Of a stretch of DNA of 64,000 bases, positions 54,091-64,000 are shown piece after piece. The notes beneath the pieces are model-generated. The model made no database searches and was not told where the DNA came from. It saw only the letters and a list, made by a program, of their open reading frames with translations. Both the position numbers and the translations under genes were made by a program. Within the stretch, counting starts at the first letter, position 1, and the number at the start of each line of letters is the position of its first letter. Origin of the DNA: Prorocentrum cordatum (lineage: Eukaryota > Sar > Dinophyceae > Prorocentrales > Prorocentraceae); contig CAUYUJ010015742.1 in NCBI GenBank assembly GCA_963575745.1, forward strand, positions 251,263-315,262, read 5' to 3'.

Positions 54091-55880
54091 CTCCAGCCGC
54101 GTCTCTCTCAGATCAGCCCTTCACACAAGCGCGCCCGCGCTCCGCTGTGAAGGGCACCCACACGGCGCACCCAGGCGCAGGCCGCAGCCGAGTCCGACCG
54201 CAGCGACGAGGAGCGGACTGGGGCGGGAGGCAACAGGAACGCGATGGGAAAGTGCGGCTTGCTGCTCTTCCGACGTCAGACGTCGCGAGGAAGCCACGCT
54301 GTTTCGAAACGTTCACGGCACGAACTCTGGATCCCACCCTTCCATCTGCCTTACTGCTCGGCCCGGATCGATCTGTAGTGTCCCCTGGACCCGCATCAGG
54401 GCAGAGACGCTCGTCGTGACCCGATCCACGACGCCTGGCCGTGGAGGGCAGCGGGTGGGCATCGACCCGTACGCAGGACCCCTGGCCCATCCGTGGGTCG
54501 GGCTGGCTGCCTGATGAGCGAGATCGCGCGCGAGACCTGTCCAATTTGCGCTCCAAGCTCTCTCTGCCGCCGTGGCCTCTGCACAACGTGATCCCCGGGG
54601 ACAGATTTTCGGCGCGGGCTGCTTCTGTTGGCGGGCTCTGGGACCTTCGAGAGCCTCGCGGGAGGATCCACAACGCTGTTTCGACACCGGTTTCTAGTCT
54701 ATGTTTGCCCCTCTTGGGCCACTCCTTGGTCTCCCAAACAGGCTCGTTGGGCCCCATTCACCGCCTCCTCGGCACAACTTAGCGAACACATTGGAATCTC
54801 CAAATCATGCGCAGACCCCTCCGGCCTTCAATGTTTTCGCCTGGCTGGGAGTCGCCCCAGGGCCTTCGTAAACCATCGAAGATCTGCGATATTTTTTCTC
54901 TTCCTTCTGCGGCGTCGAAACTCGGCGGCGAGCCTGTGGGGGAAGTGAGAAGGGGCGAACCTTCTCATAAGGCTCGGAAGTCCCCCAGTCTTATGACAGT
55001 TTTCTAAGCCTTCCCCGAAGACGCAGAACACCTCTCAAAGGCCGGAGGCCTTCTGAGAAGCCCCGCCACCTTCTGAGAAGACCTTCTCTTTCACTTTCCC
55101 CTCTCGCTCGCCGCCGACAAACACCGCGCGGTGGGTGCGTGGACTAAGCTGAGCGGATGCAAGGAAACAATGACCTGACGCTGCAGAACATTGCGTGCAA
55201 AATGTTTGAAACAGCGCTGCGAGTGCCGCGCCGCGTGCTCAGCCGCCGTTGTGCTGCGAGCATGTTCCCCGCATCGAGATGCTGGCGAGGAGCAAGCGGG
55301 CCGCGCGAGCACGGCCCGCGCGCGATCGCGTGCCGAAAAACGCTCGAGCCGGGGCCGAGGGATCCCGCCGTGAGGGGCGTGCCGAGGCTGGCAGGGCAGG
55401 ATCGGATAACAGATCGCTCGAAGAGGCTGGGGTGACACAAAAAAAGGCACAGATCCCATGATCCCCCGCATTCCCCAATCAGTGCTTGCACTGAAGGGGT
55501 CCTAGCGGAAGTTGAAAGATTTGGCGAAAACTTCCCGCCGATTTTGGTAGCAAGCTGGGTTCCCAGGTTCCGGGTTCCTGGTTCCCGGGTTCCCAGTCGA
55601 TCTCCTCAGCGAAAACCATCCACTGATTGGGGTTCTTCTCTGGTGCCATTTTTACATGTCTTCCGGAGTTTCGTCTTCCCCTTTCAGTTCCCTTCTGTTG
55701 GAATCGACGTTCAGGTGTGCCTGTGCCTATCTTTCCCTCCTGGATCGTGCAGAACATTTCTGGAGACCTCCTCTGGAGGTCAGCCTCCCCCCCCTCCCGA
55801 AGACTGCCCTCCGACCTCTCCGGGGGCGACGCCACGGCCTTGAGAGTTGCCGTCGCTCGGACGTCCATTCCCCGTGCATT
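54090..55880. other. no gene recognised
   Basis: Mixed-composition DNA. Visible details: CCTTCTGAGAAG palindromic units at 55045-55085, a segment at 55405-55500 shared with 30265-30345, and a GGTTCCCGG-type mini-repeat at 55555-55600. Frames of 100-210 residues show no domain. Confidence 0.4.
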
Positions 55881-55889
55881 TTCGGGCTC

Positions 55890-56467
55890 CTTACATATGT
55901 ATGTGTATGTGTGTATATATGTATGTACTTGTAGATGCATATGTATATACACATATGTATTTATACATGTATATATATGTATATGTATGCGTATATGCAC
56001 ATGTATGTTTATATGTGTGTATATATATGCATCTGTATTTGTATACATACACAAATTTGTATATGTATAGGTATATGTATATGTATGTGTATATGTATAT
56101 GTATGTGTATATGTATATGTATATGTGTGGATGTATGCATGTACGTATGCATGCATGCATGCATGCATGTATGTATGCATGTCTGTATGTACGTATAGAT
56201 ACGTGTATGCCTGTATGCATGTATGTATGTATGTATGTATGTATGTATGTATGTGTGTATGTGTGTATGTATGTAGGTATGTATGCATGCATGCATGTAT
56301 GCATGTATGTATGCATGTATGTATGTATGTATGTATGTATGTATGTATGTATGTATGTATGTATGTATGTATGTATAAAGGCATGCTTGTAGTTATGTAA
56401 ATATGCATATGCGTATGCATGTATGTAGGTAGGTATGCATGTATGTATGTATGCACGCATGTATGTA

Positions 56468-56498
<31 letters not shown>

Positions 56499-56521
56499 GT
56501 TTGTAAGTATGTCTGTCTGCC

Positions 56522-56556
<35 letters not shown>

Positions 56557-56625
56557 ATGTATGTATGTATGTATATACACAGGCATGTGCATGTAGACAT
56601 ATATATATATATGTGTATATATACA
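55890..56625. repeat. (GTAT)n-type microsatellite, about 735 bp
   Basis: TATG/GTAT tetramers with TATATG, ATGC and GTCT variants (a pure CTGT run at 56510-56555). It lies between two halves of a dispersed repeat that are only 55 bp apart at 25.5 kb. Confidence 0.96.
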
Positions 56626-56635
56626 CATTCCGCTT

Positions 56636-57010
56636 GATCCAAGGCGCTCCTCGATGGCCCTCACCGAACAAAAACGCACACGTCCGAGCGATGCCAAACC
56701 AGCCGTGGCGACGAGGACCCCCCAGGAGGCACCGAACAAGGGCGAGGAAAGCCCGCAGTCTCAGGGTGAACGCTCCCCGCGCGGGCCGTGGGCTGCCGCC
56801 CGCGAGAGCCGCTCCAGACACCCCCGAACGCCTCCACGACCGGCCATCCAGTGTGCATCGAAAGCATGCGAGCACCCACCCATACTCCTTCTTCTCCTCC
56901 TCCCCCTCCCCCTCCTCCTCCTCCTCCTCCTCCTCCTCCTGCTTCTCATCCTCCTCCGTTCCCCCCTCGTCTTTCGCGAGCGTGCTCCTTCCTCTGTTTA
57001 GCTTTTGATT
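56636..57010. other. second half of a dispersed repeat, then CTC run; no gene
   Basis: ATCCAAGGCGCTCCTCGATG and ACGCACACGTCCGAGCGATG match 25575-25650 and 29470-29540. A CTC run lies at 56885-56945. Confidence 0.55.
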
Positions 57011-57050
57011 GTTAAAATTCTGTTCTAATTTGGTTGTCGGGCCCCGAACT

Positions 57051-57102
<52 letters not shown>

Positions 57103-57720
57103 CGGCTCCCGCTTGGTATTTCCTCACAATTGTGAAACATCGCGCTCTCGTGTGGGAATTCCTCGCAGTTTACTTACACGCCGCGCCCCCGACACTCAGG
57201 AACCATGCTTTCGCTGTGGCCTTTTCTCAAGGTGTACTTGGGAATCGCGCTGTCGTTCGAATGACTTCCTCGCGATTCATGCAGGACTCACGCTTCAGCA
57301 GCCCGCCTACTCGACCTGGCCGCCTGGGCCCGCCTTCCCGACCGCCTGCTAATGTCTGCCGGCCCGATCAGCCCGTCTGGTTCTGCCAGTGTCTTCTGCT
57401 CCTAGCCCCCGTCCTGCTAATCTCTCTCGTGCATCATCCTTCTCTCTCCCCCCTCCATCCGTCCTCTCTTCCCCTGTTTGGGGGGCTGCGCCAAATACGC
57501 ATGGCAGGGGAGGAAGATTTTCCCCACTGGTGGTACCGACGAAGACGAATTGGGCGGGTACCGAGGGTTTGGGATAGACGTGTTGAATGTCACGCGAACG
57601 GATCGGGGCGAACAGTCTTAACATTATTGCGGTTGTTGTTGCTGCTGCAGTTGTCGTTGTTGTTGTTGTTGATGATGTTGTTGTTGTTGAATATTATTAC
57701 TTCTAAAGAATAATTATTGT
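57010..57720. repeat. 630-bp satellite unit, diverged, with (AAC)n
   Basis: About 20 AAC triplets (57050-57102), then the satellite landmarks: CATCGCGCTCTCGTGTGGGA, CCGCGCCCCCGACACTCAGG, TCCATCCGTCCTCTCTTCCC and a terminal TTG run. The left landmark block is replaced by other DNA. Confidence 0.85.
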
Positions 57721-57779
57721 TGGGCCCCCTGGTGCACGCCCCCCCCGCCGCGCCTAGGCCGCAGCCACATTTTCATCAC

Positions 57780-58300
57780 TTTCGTGAGGAAGTCTCAGGC
57801 AAAACGGGTTGGTCCAGATCCGTTGTGTTGTTACGATCGGTTTTCCCCCTTGCAAAAAATAAGGCAAAGTGGACATTTCTTGTTCTAACATGACCAAACT
57901 TCAAGAATCCCTTGCAAAAAATGACACGAAGTGCACATTCGCGCGCGCAAGACGAAATCCTTCCAAAACCTTAGTCTTCGCAGCGATTTTCACATAAAAA
58001 CATGAAAAACCCAATGGTTTTTTCAAAAAAAGGGTTTCAAAAATTCACCCCGCGCGCTCTTGCGGATTTCTTAGGAAACCCAATACTTTTTCAACATTTC
58101 TGTCAAACGGGCTCTTGCGAGCAACTTTTTCACGTGCTTCGAACTTCTGCAACAAAGGTTGCGCGCCTGCCAGGGCCATCATCCCTGTCAAATAATACCA
58201 TGTGGGACACATTCGTTTTTTCTTCGCGCGCGCACGCCGAAATCTTCAATTGCAGGGGGAAAAGTCGTATACTAAGCTAGCTTCCACAAAATGTTACCAC
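57780..58300. repeat. diverged inverted relative of the 31-33 kb repeat
   Basis: Reads CCCTTGCAAAAAATGACACG, AAGTGCACATTCGCGCGCGC and GAAATCCTTCCAAAACCTT, the reverse complement of the GAAGGTTTTTGAAGGATTTC to TTTTTTGCAAGGGATTC block found four times at 31.8-33.7 kb. Preceded by a GAGGAAGTCTCAGGC box at 57785. Confidence 0.75.
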
Positions 58301-58504
58301 AACAAGTCATTGTACCCATGCGCCAGTGTAGTAGCCAAGGTCGTCCGCAGGCCACGAAGTGAAGTGTCCGAACGTCATAGGGCGGGAAGCTGGGTGTGGG
58401 TGGTGGCGAAGAGTCGTTTGGAAATTTGGTAGAGCTTGAACCGGCCCCCCCACAAAGTGGGGGTATTGCCCGCCTCCTATGAAAACCCTGGCACTGGTGA
58501 GAAC

Positions 58505-59445
58505 GGAGTGTCCCCAGTCTTAAATGATTGTTGTTGTTGTTGTTGTGGAGTTTTATTGTCTTAAGATAATTACGGTTGACCCCCTCCAAATAATATTATT
58601 TTTGTTTCAAAGTGCTGCTCGCGGGGCTCGCGTCTTTTTTATATAAAGGAGAGCGAGGGGTCACCAAATTGTGCACGTGGCCCCCGGTTTACAACAACAG
58701 CGGCTCCCGCCTGAAACTTCCCCAGAATTTATTCTCAAATCGCGCTGTCGCGCGGGGCGTCCCCACACACTGTATATGAATCGCGCTCTCGCGTGGAACT
58801 TCTTTGCCATTTGTTCAGACGCCGCGCCTTCGATACTCATGGATCACGCTTTTCCTTTGATTTCCGAGCGATTTATTTGGGAATCGCGCAAACGCTCGAG
58901 ACCTCCTCGCGATTCAAGCAGGACGCGCGCTGCAGCAACCCGTCTGCTCGACCTGGCCGCCTGGGCCAGCCTTTCCGACGCGCCCGTGAGGGTCTACCCG
59001 CCCGGTCTGCCCATCTGGTTCTGCCACGTGTTTTCTGCTCCTAGCCCCCCTCCTGCTACTTTCTCTCGTGCTCCATCCTCTTCCCTCCCCCTTGTCCCTT
59101 ATTTCCGCCCCGTCCTCCCTTCCCCTGTCTTGGGGATTGCGCGAAATACACGTTGCAGATAAGGAGCAGATCTGCCCCCAAGGGTGTGCAATCGAAGACG
59201 AAAGCGGCGGGTAGCGAGGGTTCGGGATCTATTTGTTGAGTGGCCCGCGAGCAGATAAGAGCGACCAGCCCCAACATGATTGTTGAATTCTCATTAGAAA
59301 ATATGGTTGGTCCCCCCTCCGATAACCATTGTACTTTTCAAGTCAAGTGCTCCTTCTAGGGCCCGCACCTGGTTTGTTACAAGGTATGGGGCCACCAAGC
59401 TGTAGTGTATTCCCAAATCGCGCTCTCGCGCGGGACTTCCTCACA
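58505..59445. repeat. 630-bp satellite units, diverged; last one interrupted by an insertion
   Basis: One full unit (58505-59280) and the beginning of another (59280-59445). The latter ends at CGCGGGACTTCCTCACAA, in the middle of a sub-repeat, where the second YR element begins. Confidence 0.88.
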
Positions 59446-59589
59446 AATCGAGCCGCGCGTGCAGGGCCTCGACCCCGCCTGCTGCCGCCGTCGGTGGGAG
59501 CGGCGCGGCGCGAGGCTGCCCCCCGCGGGCGGCTGCGACGGGCCCAGGCCCGACGCACCGCCGCTGGGCGGCCTCGCGCCACGCCTGCG
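59446..59589 (-). repeat. putative split direct repeat B2 of the second YR element
   Basis: Starts AATCGAGCCGCGCGTGCAGG. Matches 59984-60128 with one substitution and one single-base indel visible. Confidence 0.9.
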
Positions 59590-59688
59590 CGCAGCAGACA
59601 GGGCGGAGGGTGGGAGAAAGAACGCGCGCCAGGGAGGCACCCGCCGCGCGCGCGCGCGGGCGCGCGCGCGCGGCGCCTCCTCCAAATG

Positions 59689-59829
59689 CAAATCGCCTGC
59701 GAAGCGCACGCGCCGCGGGGGCAGCGACCCCCCCCCGCGGCGACGCAACCCCGGCGCTAGCAAATCACCTGCGAAGCGCACGCGCCGCGGGGCAGCGACC
59801 CCCCCCCCCGCGACGCGCAACCCTGGCGC
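59689..59829. repeat. 72-bp tandem duplication in the putative A2 region
   Basis: CAAATCGCCTGCGAAGCGCA at 59689 returns as CAAATCACCTGCGAAGCGCA at 59761, followed by CGCGCCGCGG and a C run in both. Confidence 0.9.
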
Positions 59830-59975
59830 GCGACGGCGCGTTGGCCCGCGCCTGCGCAGCGAGGCCGCGGTCGCGTCGCACTGCCGCGCGCGCGACCTAC
59901 GCGCAACCGTGGCCGATTTGTGCCCGCCCACAACGGTGAACGTCCGCGTCTGCGAGCGGACTTGCCGCCGTGGGC

Positions 59976-61694
59976 CTACCACCAATCGAGCCGCGCGCGC
60001 AGGGCCTCGACCCCGCCTGCTGCCGCCGTCGGTGGGAGCGGCGCGGCGCGAGGCTGCCCCCCGCGGGCGGCTGCGACGGGCCCAGGCCCGACGCACCGCC
60101 GCTTGGGCGGCCTCGCGCCACGCCTGCGTGCAAACCCAATGCCACACGGCACGCAGGCGACACGGGCCGGCAACGCGCGCCCACCCGCTGCCGAACGCGC
60201 GGGGGCAGAGCACGGGCGCCGTCGCGCGCACCCGCCCACGCACAGAAGCGAAACGTGGCGGCGCTGGCCGCCGGCGCCTAGCAGGCACCCTCGTCCGAAT
60301 CCGACTCCAGCATGTGCGCCTGGCGCGAGCAGCGCGCCGCGGCGCTGGCGGAGGGCGCGTGGCCCCGCCTCCACGACCGCGTCCCTTTCCAGATCGCCAC
60401 GGTCGAGATACGCCATGAAAGCGCAGGACCGCCACTCCCCGGCCGCGAGAATCTCGGCCAGCGTCGCGCCAGCCTCCTGCAGGTCCTTGGCGTGGCCCCT
60501 GCGGAGGTCATGCAACCGAAACAGGCTCGCCCCCTGGACACCGAGGGCAGCGAGCATCTCGCGCAGGGTCCGCGCAGCCGCCGAGATGCCTCCGAAGAGC
60601 CCGTGGCCCAGCCCGCAACGCGCCACCCAGGGGCCCAGGGTGTGCACGGGGCACGTGGCGCGGCACGATGAGCACCAGCACTTCCGCGACAGGCGACTGC
60701 CCTGCGGCCGGTTCTTCCGCCGCCGCAGCAGCAGCGTGAGCTCCGATTTGCCCAGCGCTAGCGCCGCTTGAAAGGGCGGCGCGTCGCCGGCGTCGGCCAC
60801 GCGCACGGCCGGCAACGCCTCGCTGGGAACACGCAACAAGAACGTGTAGGCGAAAAGGAAAAGCAGCGACGCGCGGAGCCACTCGGGGCGGCGCGCGCCC
60901 AACTCGACCAGCGCGGCGACCGCGCTCTTACGGATGAACAAGCGCGGGCGCGGAGTCCAATCGGCCCGCGCCCGGGCGGCGGCGCGCGCACGCCTGACCT
61001 CGGGGCGGTCGAACACGTCGACGCAGACCCCAGTCAGGAGGCAGCCGATCTTAACGTAGCTGCAGTAATTTGCGCACGTCTCCCCGCAGCGAAAGAGGGC
61101 GCTCCAGGCGACCAGGTCCGCGCAGGCTGGCGGGAGCTGCATGCACGGGTATTTCAACATTCTGATGCAGTAGGCCTCCCAACATTTGAGGCCGCTTCTC
61201 ACGCTTGGGAGCGACCGTGCGCATGGTTGCAGCATAGCGCGAACGCGTTCCTCCTCCCGCCAGCGGGCCGCGTCCGCCGGACTGCGGAGGCGAGCAGCGG
61301 CCTCGGCGAGCGCCGCCCGGGGCCCGCGCGTTATTGGCAGCGCGACCGGCGCGCCCAGCTGGTCGAGGACGCTCGGGGCGGGCGTCTCGCGAGCCACGGC
61401 GCGCGGGCATGCGCAAGCGCGCGGGGCCGATGACGCGCGCCTGTGGCGGCCCAGGGGGTGACCCCGGGGCGCTCGGCGCCGCGCGTCTCGCCGGCGACCG
61501 GCTGCGGGCGGGCGCGCGCCCTCCAACTGCCGAGCCCACGGCGACGGGCGCGCCTGCGAGGCGCACGCGCGGCGGGGGGGGGGGGCGCGCGCGCCAAAAA
61601 TCCTCGCGCAGCCGAGCCTCGGCGCGCAGCAATCTTCGCGGCTCTGAATAATTCGTGCAGGACTTCGACATTGGCCTGCGCGGTGACCGGTCAA
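59976..61694 (-). CDS. tyrosine recombinase of the second YR element
   Basis: A 572-residue frame. The catalytic set is complete: R288 in FLLRVPSEAL, a lysine candidate at K327, H395-D-L-R398 in LFRLHDLRRGHAKDL, W421 in AAGEWRSCAF and nucleophile Y429 in FMAYLDRGD. Between the Arg and His boxes sits CWCSSCRATCPVH (residues 339-351), which may bind zinc. The N-terminal ~110 and C-terminal ~130 residues are Arg/Ala/Pro-rich and of doubtful reality; the C-terminal end runs into the B1 repeat. No visible break in the catalytic core. Confidence 0.85.
   Translation of the reverse strand: MTGHRAGQCRSPARIIQSREDCCAPRLGCARIFGARAPPPRRACASQARPSPWARQLEGARPPAAGRRRDARRRAPRGHPLGRHRRASSAPRACACPRAVARETPAPSVLDQLGAPVALPITRGPRAALAEAAARLRSPADAARWREEERVRAMLQPCARSLPSVRSGLKCWEAYCIRMLKYPCMQLPPACADLVAWSALFRCGETCANYCSYVKIGCLLTGVCVDVFDRPEVRRARAAARARADWTPRPRLFIRKSAVAALVELGARRPEWLRASLLFLFAYTFLLRVPSEALPAVRVADAGDAPPFQAALALGKSELTLLLRRRKNRPQGSRLSRKCWCSSCRATCPVHTLGPWVARCGLGHGLFGGISAAARTLREMLAALGVQGASLFRLHDLRRGHAKDLQEAGATLAEILAAGEWRSCAFMAYLDRGDLERDAVVEAGPRALRQRRGALLAPGAHAGVGFGRGCLLGAGGQRRHVSLLCVGGCARRRPCSAPARSAAGGRALPARVACVPCGIGFARRRGARPPKRRCVGPGPVAAARGGQPRAAPLPPTAAAGGVEALRARLDWW
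59984..60128 (-). repeat. putative split direct repeat B1 of the second YR element
   Basis: Starts AATCGAGCCGCGCGCGCAGG. It overlaps the last codons of the recombinase frame, which ends at 59976. Confidence 0.9.
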
Positions 61695-61967
61695 CCTTCC
61701 AGGTCTGCGGCGTCTGCACTGGCGAGCTCGCAGGCTCGTGCGAAGCCGTTCTCAGCCAGGAAATCAGCAGCCCAGGCGACGGCCGTCCTGGCGCTGTCGG
61801 GCGCAAGGAACACAATTCAAGGAATAACGACATGATGCCGCGCGGCACGCCTGACAATGCGAGCGACGCGCCTGAGGCACTGGCCGCGTGCACTCCGCTT
61901 GCGACAAAACGCGGGACCCTAGGATGACAAGCGCGGCGGCGCGCCGAACGCTTTGCCGCGCCCAAAC

Positions 61968-63120
61968 TTAAGTATCGCGACGCCCCGACGCACAAGATGG
62001 CACCCGGGCGCGACATGGCGCGCGGTTTAGCCGAAGAGGCGGGCCACAGAGAGAGCGCCCCAGGCATCCGCGTGCCAGAATTCTTCGTCGAGCCACGGGC
62101 GCGTGCGCACCGCGCCGATGCGTAGCAGGAGTTCGTCGCCCCCCCTGCGACACGCTGCGCCCGCGGCCAGCCCGCAGCACCGCGCGGCGCGCACGGGCGC
62201 GCCGAGAAGGCAGATCGGCCAGATTCTCAGCCGTGGGCACGCGGAAAAACGCGAGGTCAACGTCGAGCTCCACCGCGCGCCTCCACATGGAGTGGACGAT
62301 GCACGAGTGGTCGGCGGATTTCGCGGCGCCCTTCCGCAGGCAAGACTCCGCGCCGGTATTGTCGCTGTAAATATGAAAGTCGCAACCTTGCACTTCCCCT
62401 GAGCGCAGCGAAGACGAGGGGCCGGACCTGCCCGCCGGCGCGGGCAGTCGCACGCGAAAGCAATGCCTGTAAAGGTGCACATGCCCAGCGCGATAGACAG
62501 GAACTCCAGCCCCTGAAGAAGAAAAAAGAATACCAAAGCCATTAAACCAGCCCCTGAATCTGGTCGTCCCGGCGACGCTGGAACGACGCCATCAAGGAAT
62601 CCGGGGCGACCATGGAAGTGAAACGGATGCCCGTGGCGGTGACGAGCACCGCGGCCACGCACGGTGGTTGGCCCGACGCGTCCGCGAAGAGAGTTGCGCG
62701 AGGCCGCGCCTTGTCGGCCCGCGGCCGCGCTTGGCACAAGTCCATGGCCAAGACCTCGCGCCACCACTGCAGGGCAAGCATCAACGGCTCCTGGGCCTTC
62801 GATGCCCCGCGATGCGATTGCGCGTGCAACGGCCTGCGAGCACGAAGCGCGGCGCCCCGCCCCCCCGGGCGCGCGGGGGCAGCGCCGCGCCTGAGGAGGG
62901 CGCGCCCCAGGCGGCGGAAGAGATGCGACGCTGCCCAGGCCAAGCCCCAGGCCAGCTTGGACGATGCGCCTGCACAGCGAACGCAAGGCCCCGACACATT
63001 AGGGGGGACGCGCGAGCCGCCTGGCGCGAGGGCGCGCGTCGCGAGCGCCTCGCCGATGACACGCTGCCACTTGGCGGTCTTCGCGGGTGCGGGACGCGCG
63101 CAGAACGCGCGTGGCAGCAC
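61968..63120 (-). pseudogene. RNase H of the second YR element
   Basis: Three frames carry the parts in order: 62542-63120 with ATLFADASGQPPC (first Asp), a middle frame with LMALVFFFLLQGLEFLSIAL (Glu helix), and 61968-62480 with FHIYSDNTGAESCLRKGAAK (Asp) and FFRVPTAENLADLPSRR. Two frameshifts. It would degrade the RNA strand during cDNA synthesis. Confidence 0.82.
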
Positions 63121-64000
63121 CTGGCGATGCGCGCAGCCGGCCGGCCGGCGCGTCGCGCCAAGGCCGCCCCGCCGTGATTTCGAGGCCGAGGATGACCAGC
63201 GGGGGCCCCCAGGCGATCTTGTCCGGCGCCACCGCGCCTGGGCCGAGCATCAGCTGAATTAGCTCCGCCAGCTGCGCTGCTGCGTGCTCCACCACTTCGG
63301 GGTGATCCGGCCCAAAATAATCATCCACGTATCGCAGCGCGGCGATCCGCAAGAGCACGCGCGCCTCCTCCGCGATGAAGGCACCCACTCGCGCCCAGCT
63401 GTGCACCGACGACGTGGCCCCGAAGGGCGCTGCCGCGTGCTGCGCCGCCCAGACCTGCCCGGCGGCGCTGAACACGATCCAAGCGAACCGGCGGTGCTCA
63501 GCGCGAATGGGCACGCGACGAAAGGCAGCGTCGATGTCTGCCTTCCAGAGGACGGGTGCCCGCCCCGCAACTTCCTGGAAGATGCGAGCTGCTTCGAAAA
63601 GCGCGTCCACGGCATCGTGGTGGAGCCGCTCCTGAGGCCGCGTCGCTTCGTTAATCCTAGCCTTGGTCATGTCGTCGACCAACCGGAGTTTCGAGGACCC
63701 GTCGTCACGGAGCTGCTCAACCGCAAACCTCGGAGCGATGACGGCCCCGTCCAGGCACACGTCGCGGAGCGGCACCGGGCAACTGATGCGCCCCAGCTCG
63801 GCCTCGCCCCGTGTCTTGCGGAGGATGGCGTCGCCGTGCGCGCCGTCGCGGAGGCCACAGGAAATGTCGCGATTTGTCGACTCGGCGTTGCCGAGCAGCT
63901 CCGCGATGCCCAGACGGGGAGGGAACACCTCTGGGCTGCCGTGGCCCGACCGCGGGAGCTCGCCGACGAGGGGCGCCCCCGTCCTGAAGAATTCCACGCA
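62999..64000 (-). CDS. reverse transcriptase of the second YR element, 5' end outside the window
   Basis: At least 332 residues. KLRLVDDMTKARIN (finger), LWKADIDAAFRRVPI with D154/D156 (motif A), AAPFGATSSVHSW (motif B), ALRYVDDYFGPD with D225/D226 (motif C) and VILGLEIT (motif D/E region). All polymerase motifs are present in one frame, unlike the first element. The Met near 63997 is probably internal; the frame is expected to continue beyond the window. Confidence 0.9.
   Translation of the reverse strand, partial: CVEFFRTGAPLVGELPRSGHGSPEVFPPRLGIAELLGNAESTNRDISCGLRDGAHGDAILRKTRGEAELGRISCPVPLRDVCLDGAVIAPRFAVEQLRDDGSSKLRLVDDMTKARINEATRPQERLHHDAVDALFEAARIFQEVAGRAPVLWKADIDAAFRRVPIRAEHRRFAWIVFSAAGQVWAAQHAAAPFGATSSVHSWARVGAFIAEEARVLLRIAALRYVDDYFGPDHPEVVEHAAAQLAELIQLMLGPGAVAPDKIAWGPPLVILGLEITAGRPWRDAPAGRLRASPGAATRVLRASRTREDRQVAACHRRGARDARPRARRLARPP

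Larger units (their letters stand above)
59446..64000 (-). mobile_element. second tyrosine-recombinase retrotransposon, cut by the right window edge
   Basis: Minus-strand order RT, RNase H, tyrosine recombinase, then a 144-bp repeat, ~395 bp, and a second copy of the repeat, ending at 59446 in a satellite unit. This matches B1-A2-B2 of the element at 47.8 kb. The proteins are unrelated in detail to the first element (different RT and recombinase boxes), so it is another family. The 5' part (A1, gag) is outside the window. Confidence 0.85.

Noticed and set aside
59377-60435. An extra Arg/Ala-rich protein at the end of the second YR element
   Set aside because: Composed of both B repeats and GC-rich spacer in a frame other than that of the recombinase; no domain.

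Overview
This window looks like nuclear DNA of a dinoflagellate; the genus cannot be fixed from sequence alone. Three things point there: degenerate retroelements whose proteins resemble dinoflagellate copia, LINE and tyrosine-recombinase elements; a 3.2-kb intronless open frame for a eukaryotic two-domain lysine-degrading enzyme; and an extreme load of triplet microsatellites, minisatellites and satellites in GC-rich DNA. Prokaryotic operons, rRNA, tRNA and CRISPR arrays are not visible. Only one gene looks like a host gene. Nearly everything else is mobile or repetitive DNA.

Layout. 1-11.3 kb: one broken Ty1/copia retrotransposon on the minus strand (gag at the right, reverse transcriptase running off the left edge), interrupted at about 1.36-3.54 kb by a repeat-rich insert holding a 151-bp tandem array. 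11.3-15.1 kb: non-coding, with a TGTAGCCCCCA minisatellite, a dispersed 185-bp repeat and a foldback element. 15.1-18.3 kb: LKR/SDH (alpha-aminoadipic semialdehyde synthase), minus strand. 18.3-26.4 kb: GT, CGT, GGA and CAT microsatellites with several short inverted-repeat elements. 26.4-28.9 kb: a 16-copy, ~160-bp tandem array. 30.9-33.9 kb: a 1.5-kb tandem duplication full of GAC repeats. 34-39 kb: GC-rich DNA without a recognised gene. 39.3-40.7 kb: a LINE-like RNase H remnant. 41.7-45.9 kb: a 600-bp TAG array, then a ~630-bp satellite and a 90-bp higher-order repeat. 47.8-53.84 kb: a structurally complete tyrosine-recombinase (YR) retrotransposon. 55.9-56.6 kb: a GTAT-type microsatellite. 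57-59.4 kb: more satellite units and a diverged copy of the 31-33 kb repeat. 59.4 kb to the end: a second YR retrotransposon, cut by the window edge.

The most informative object is the 47,811-53,840 element. It carries split direct repeats in the order A1-ORFs-B1-A2-B2 (A 71 bp, B 85 bp), the same ATG trinucleotide at both outer ends and at the internal B1/A2 junction, and it sits inside a GGA microsatellite that closes up perfectly when the element is removed. That is the footprint expected of a circular intermediate integrated by a tyrosine recombinase (Ngaro-like architecture). The element at the right edge shows a matching B1/B2 pair and appears inserted in a 630-bp satellite unit. A second thread is a short box, close to CCGCCTGAGACTTCCTCACA, that recurs inside at least three otherwise different repeat families in the window.
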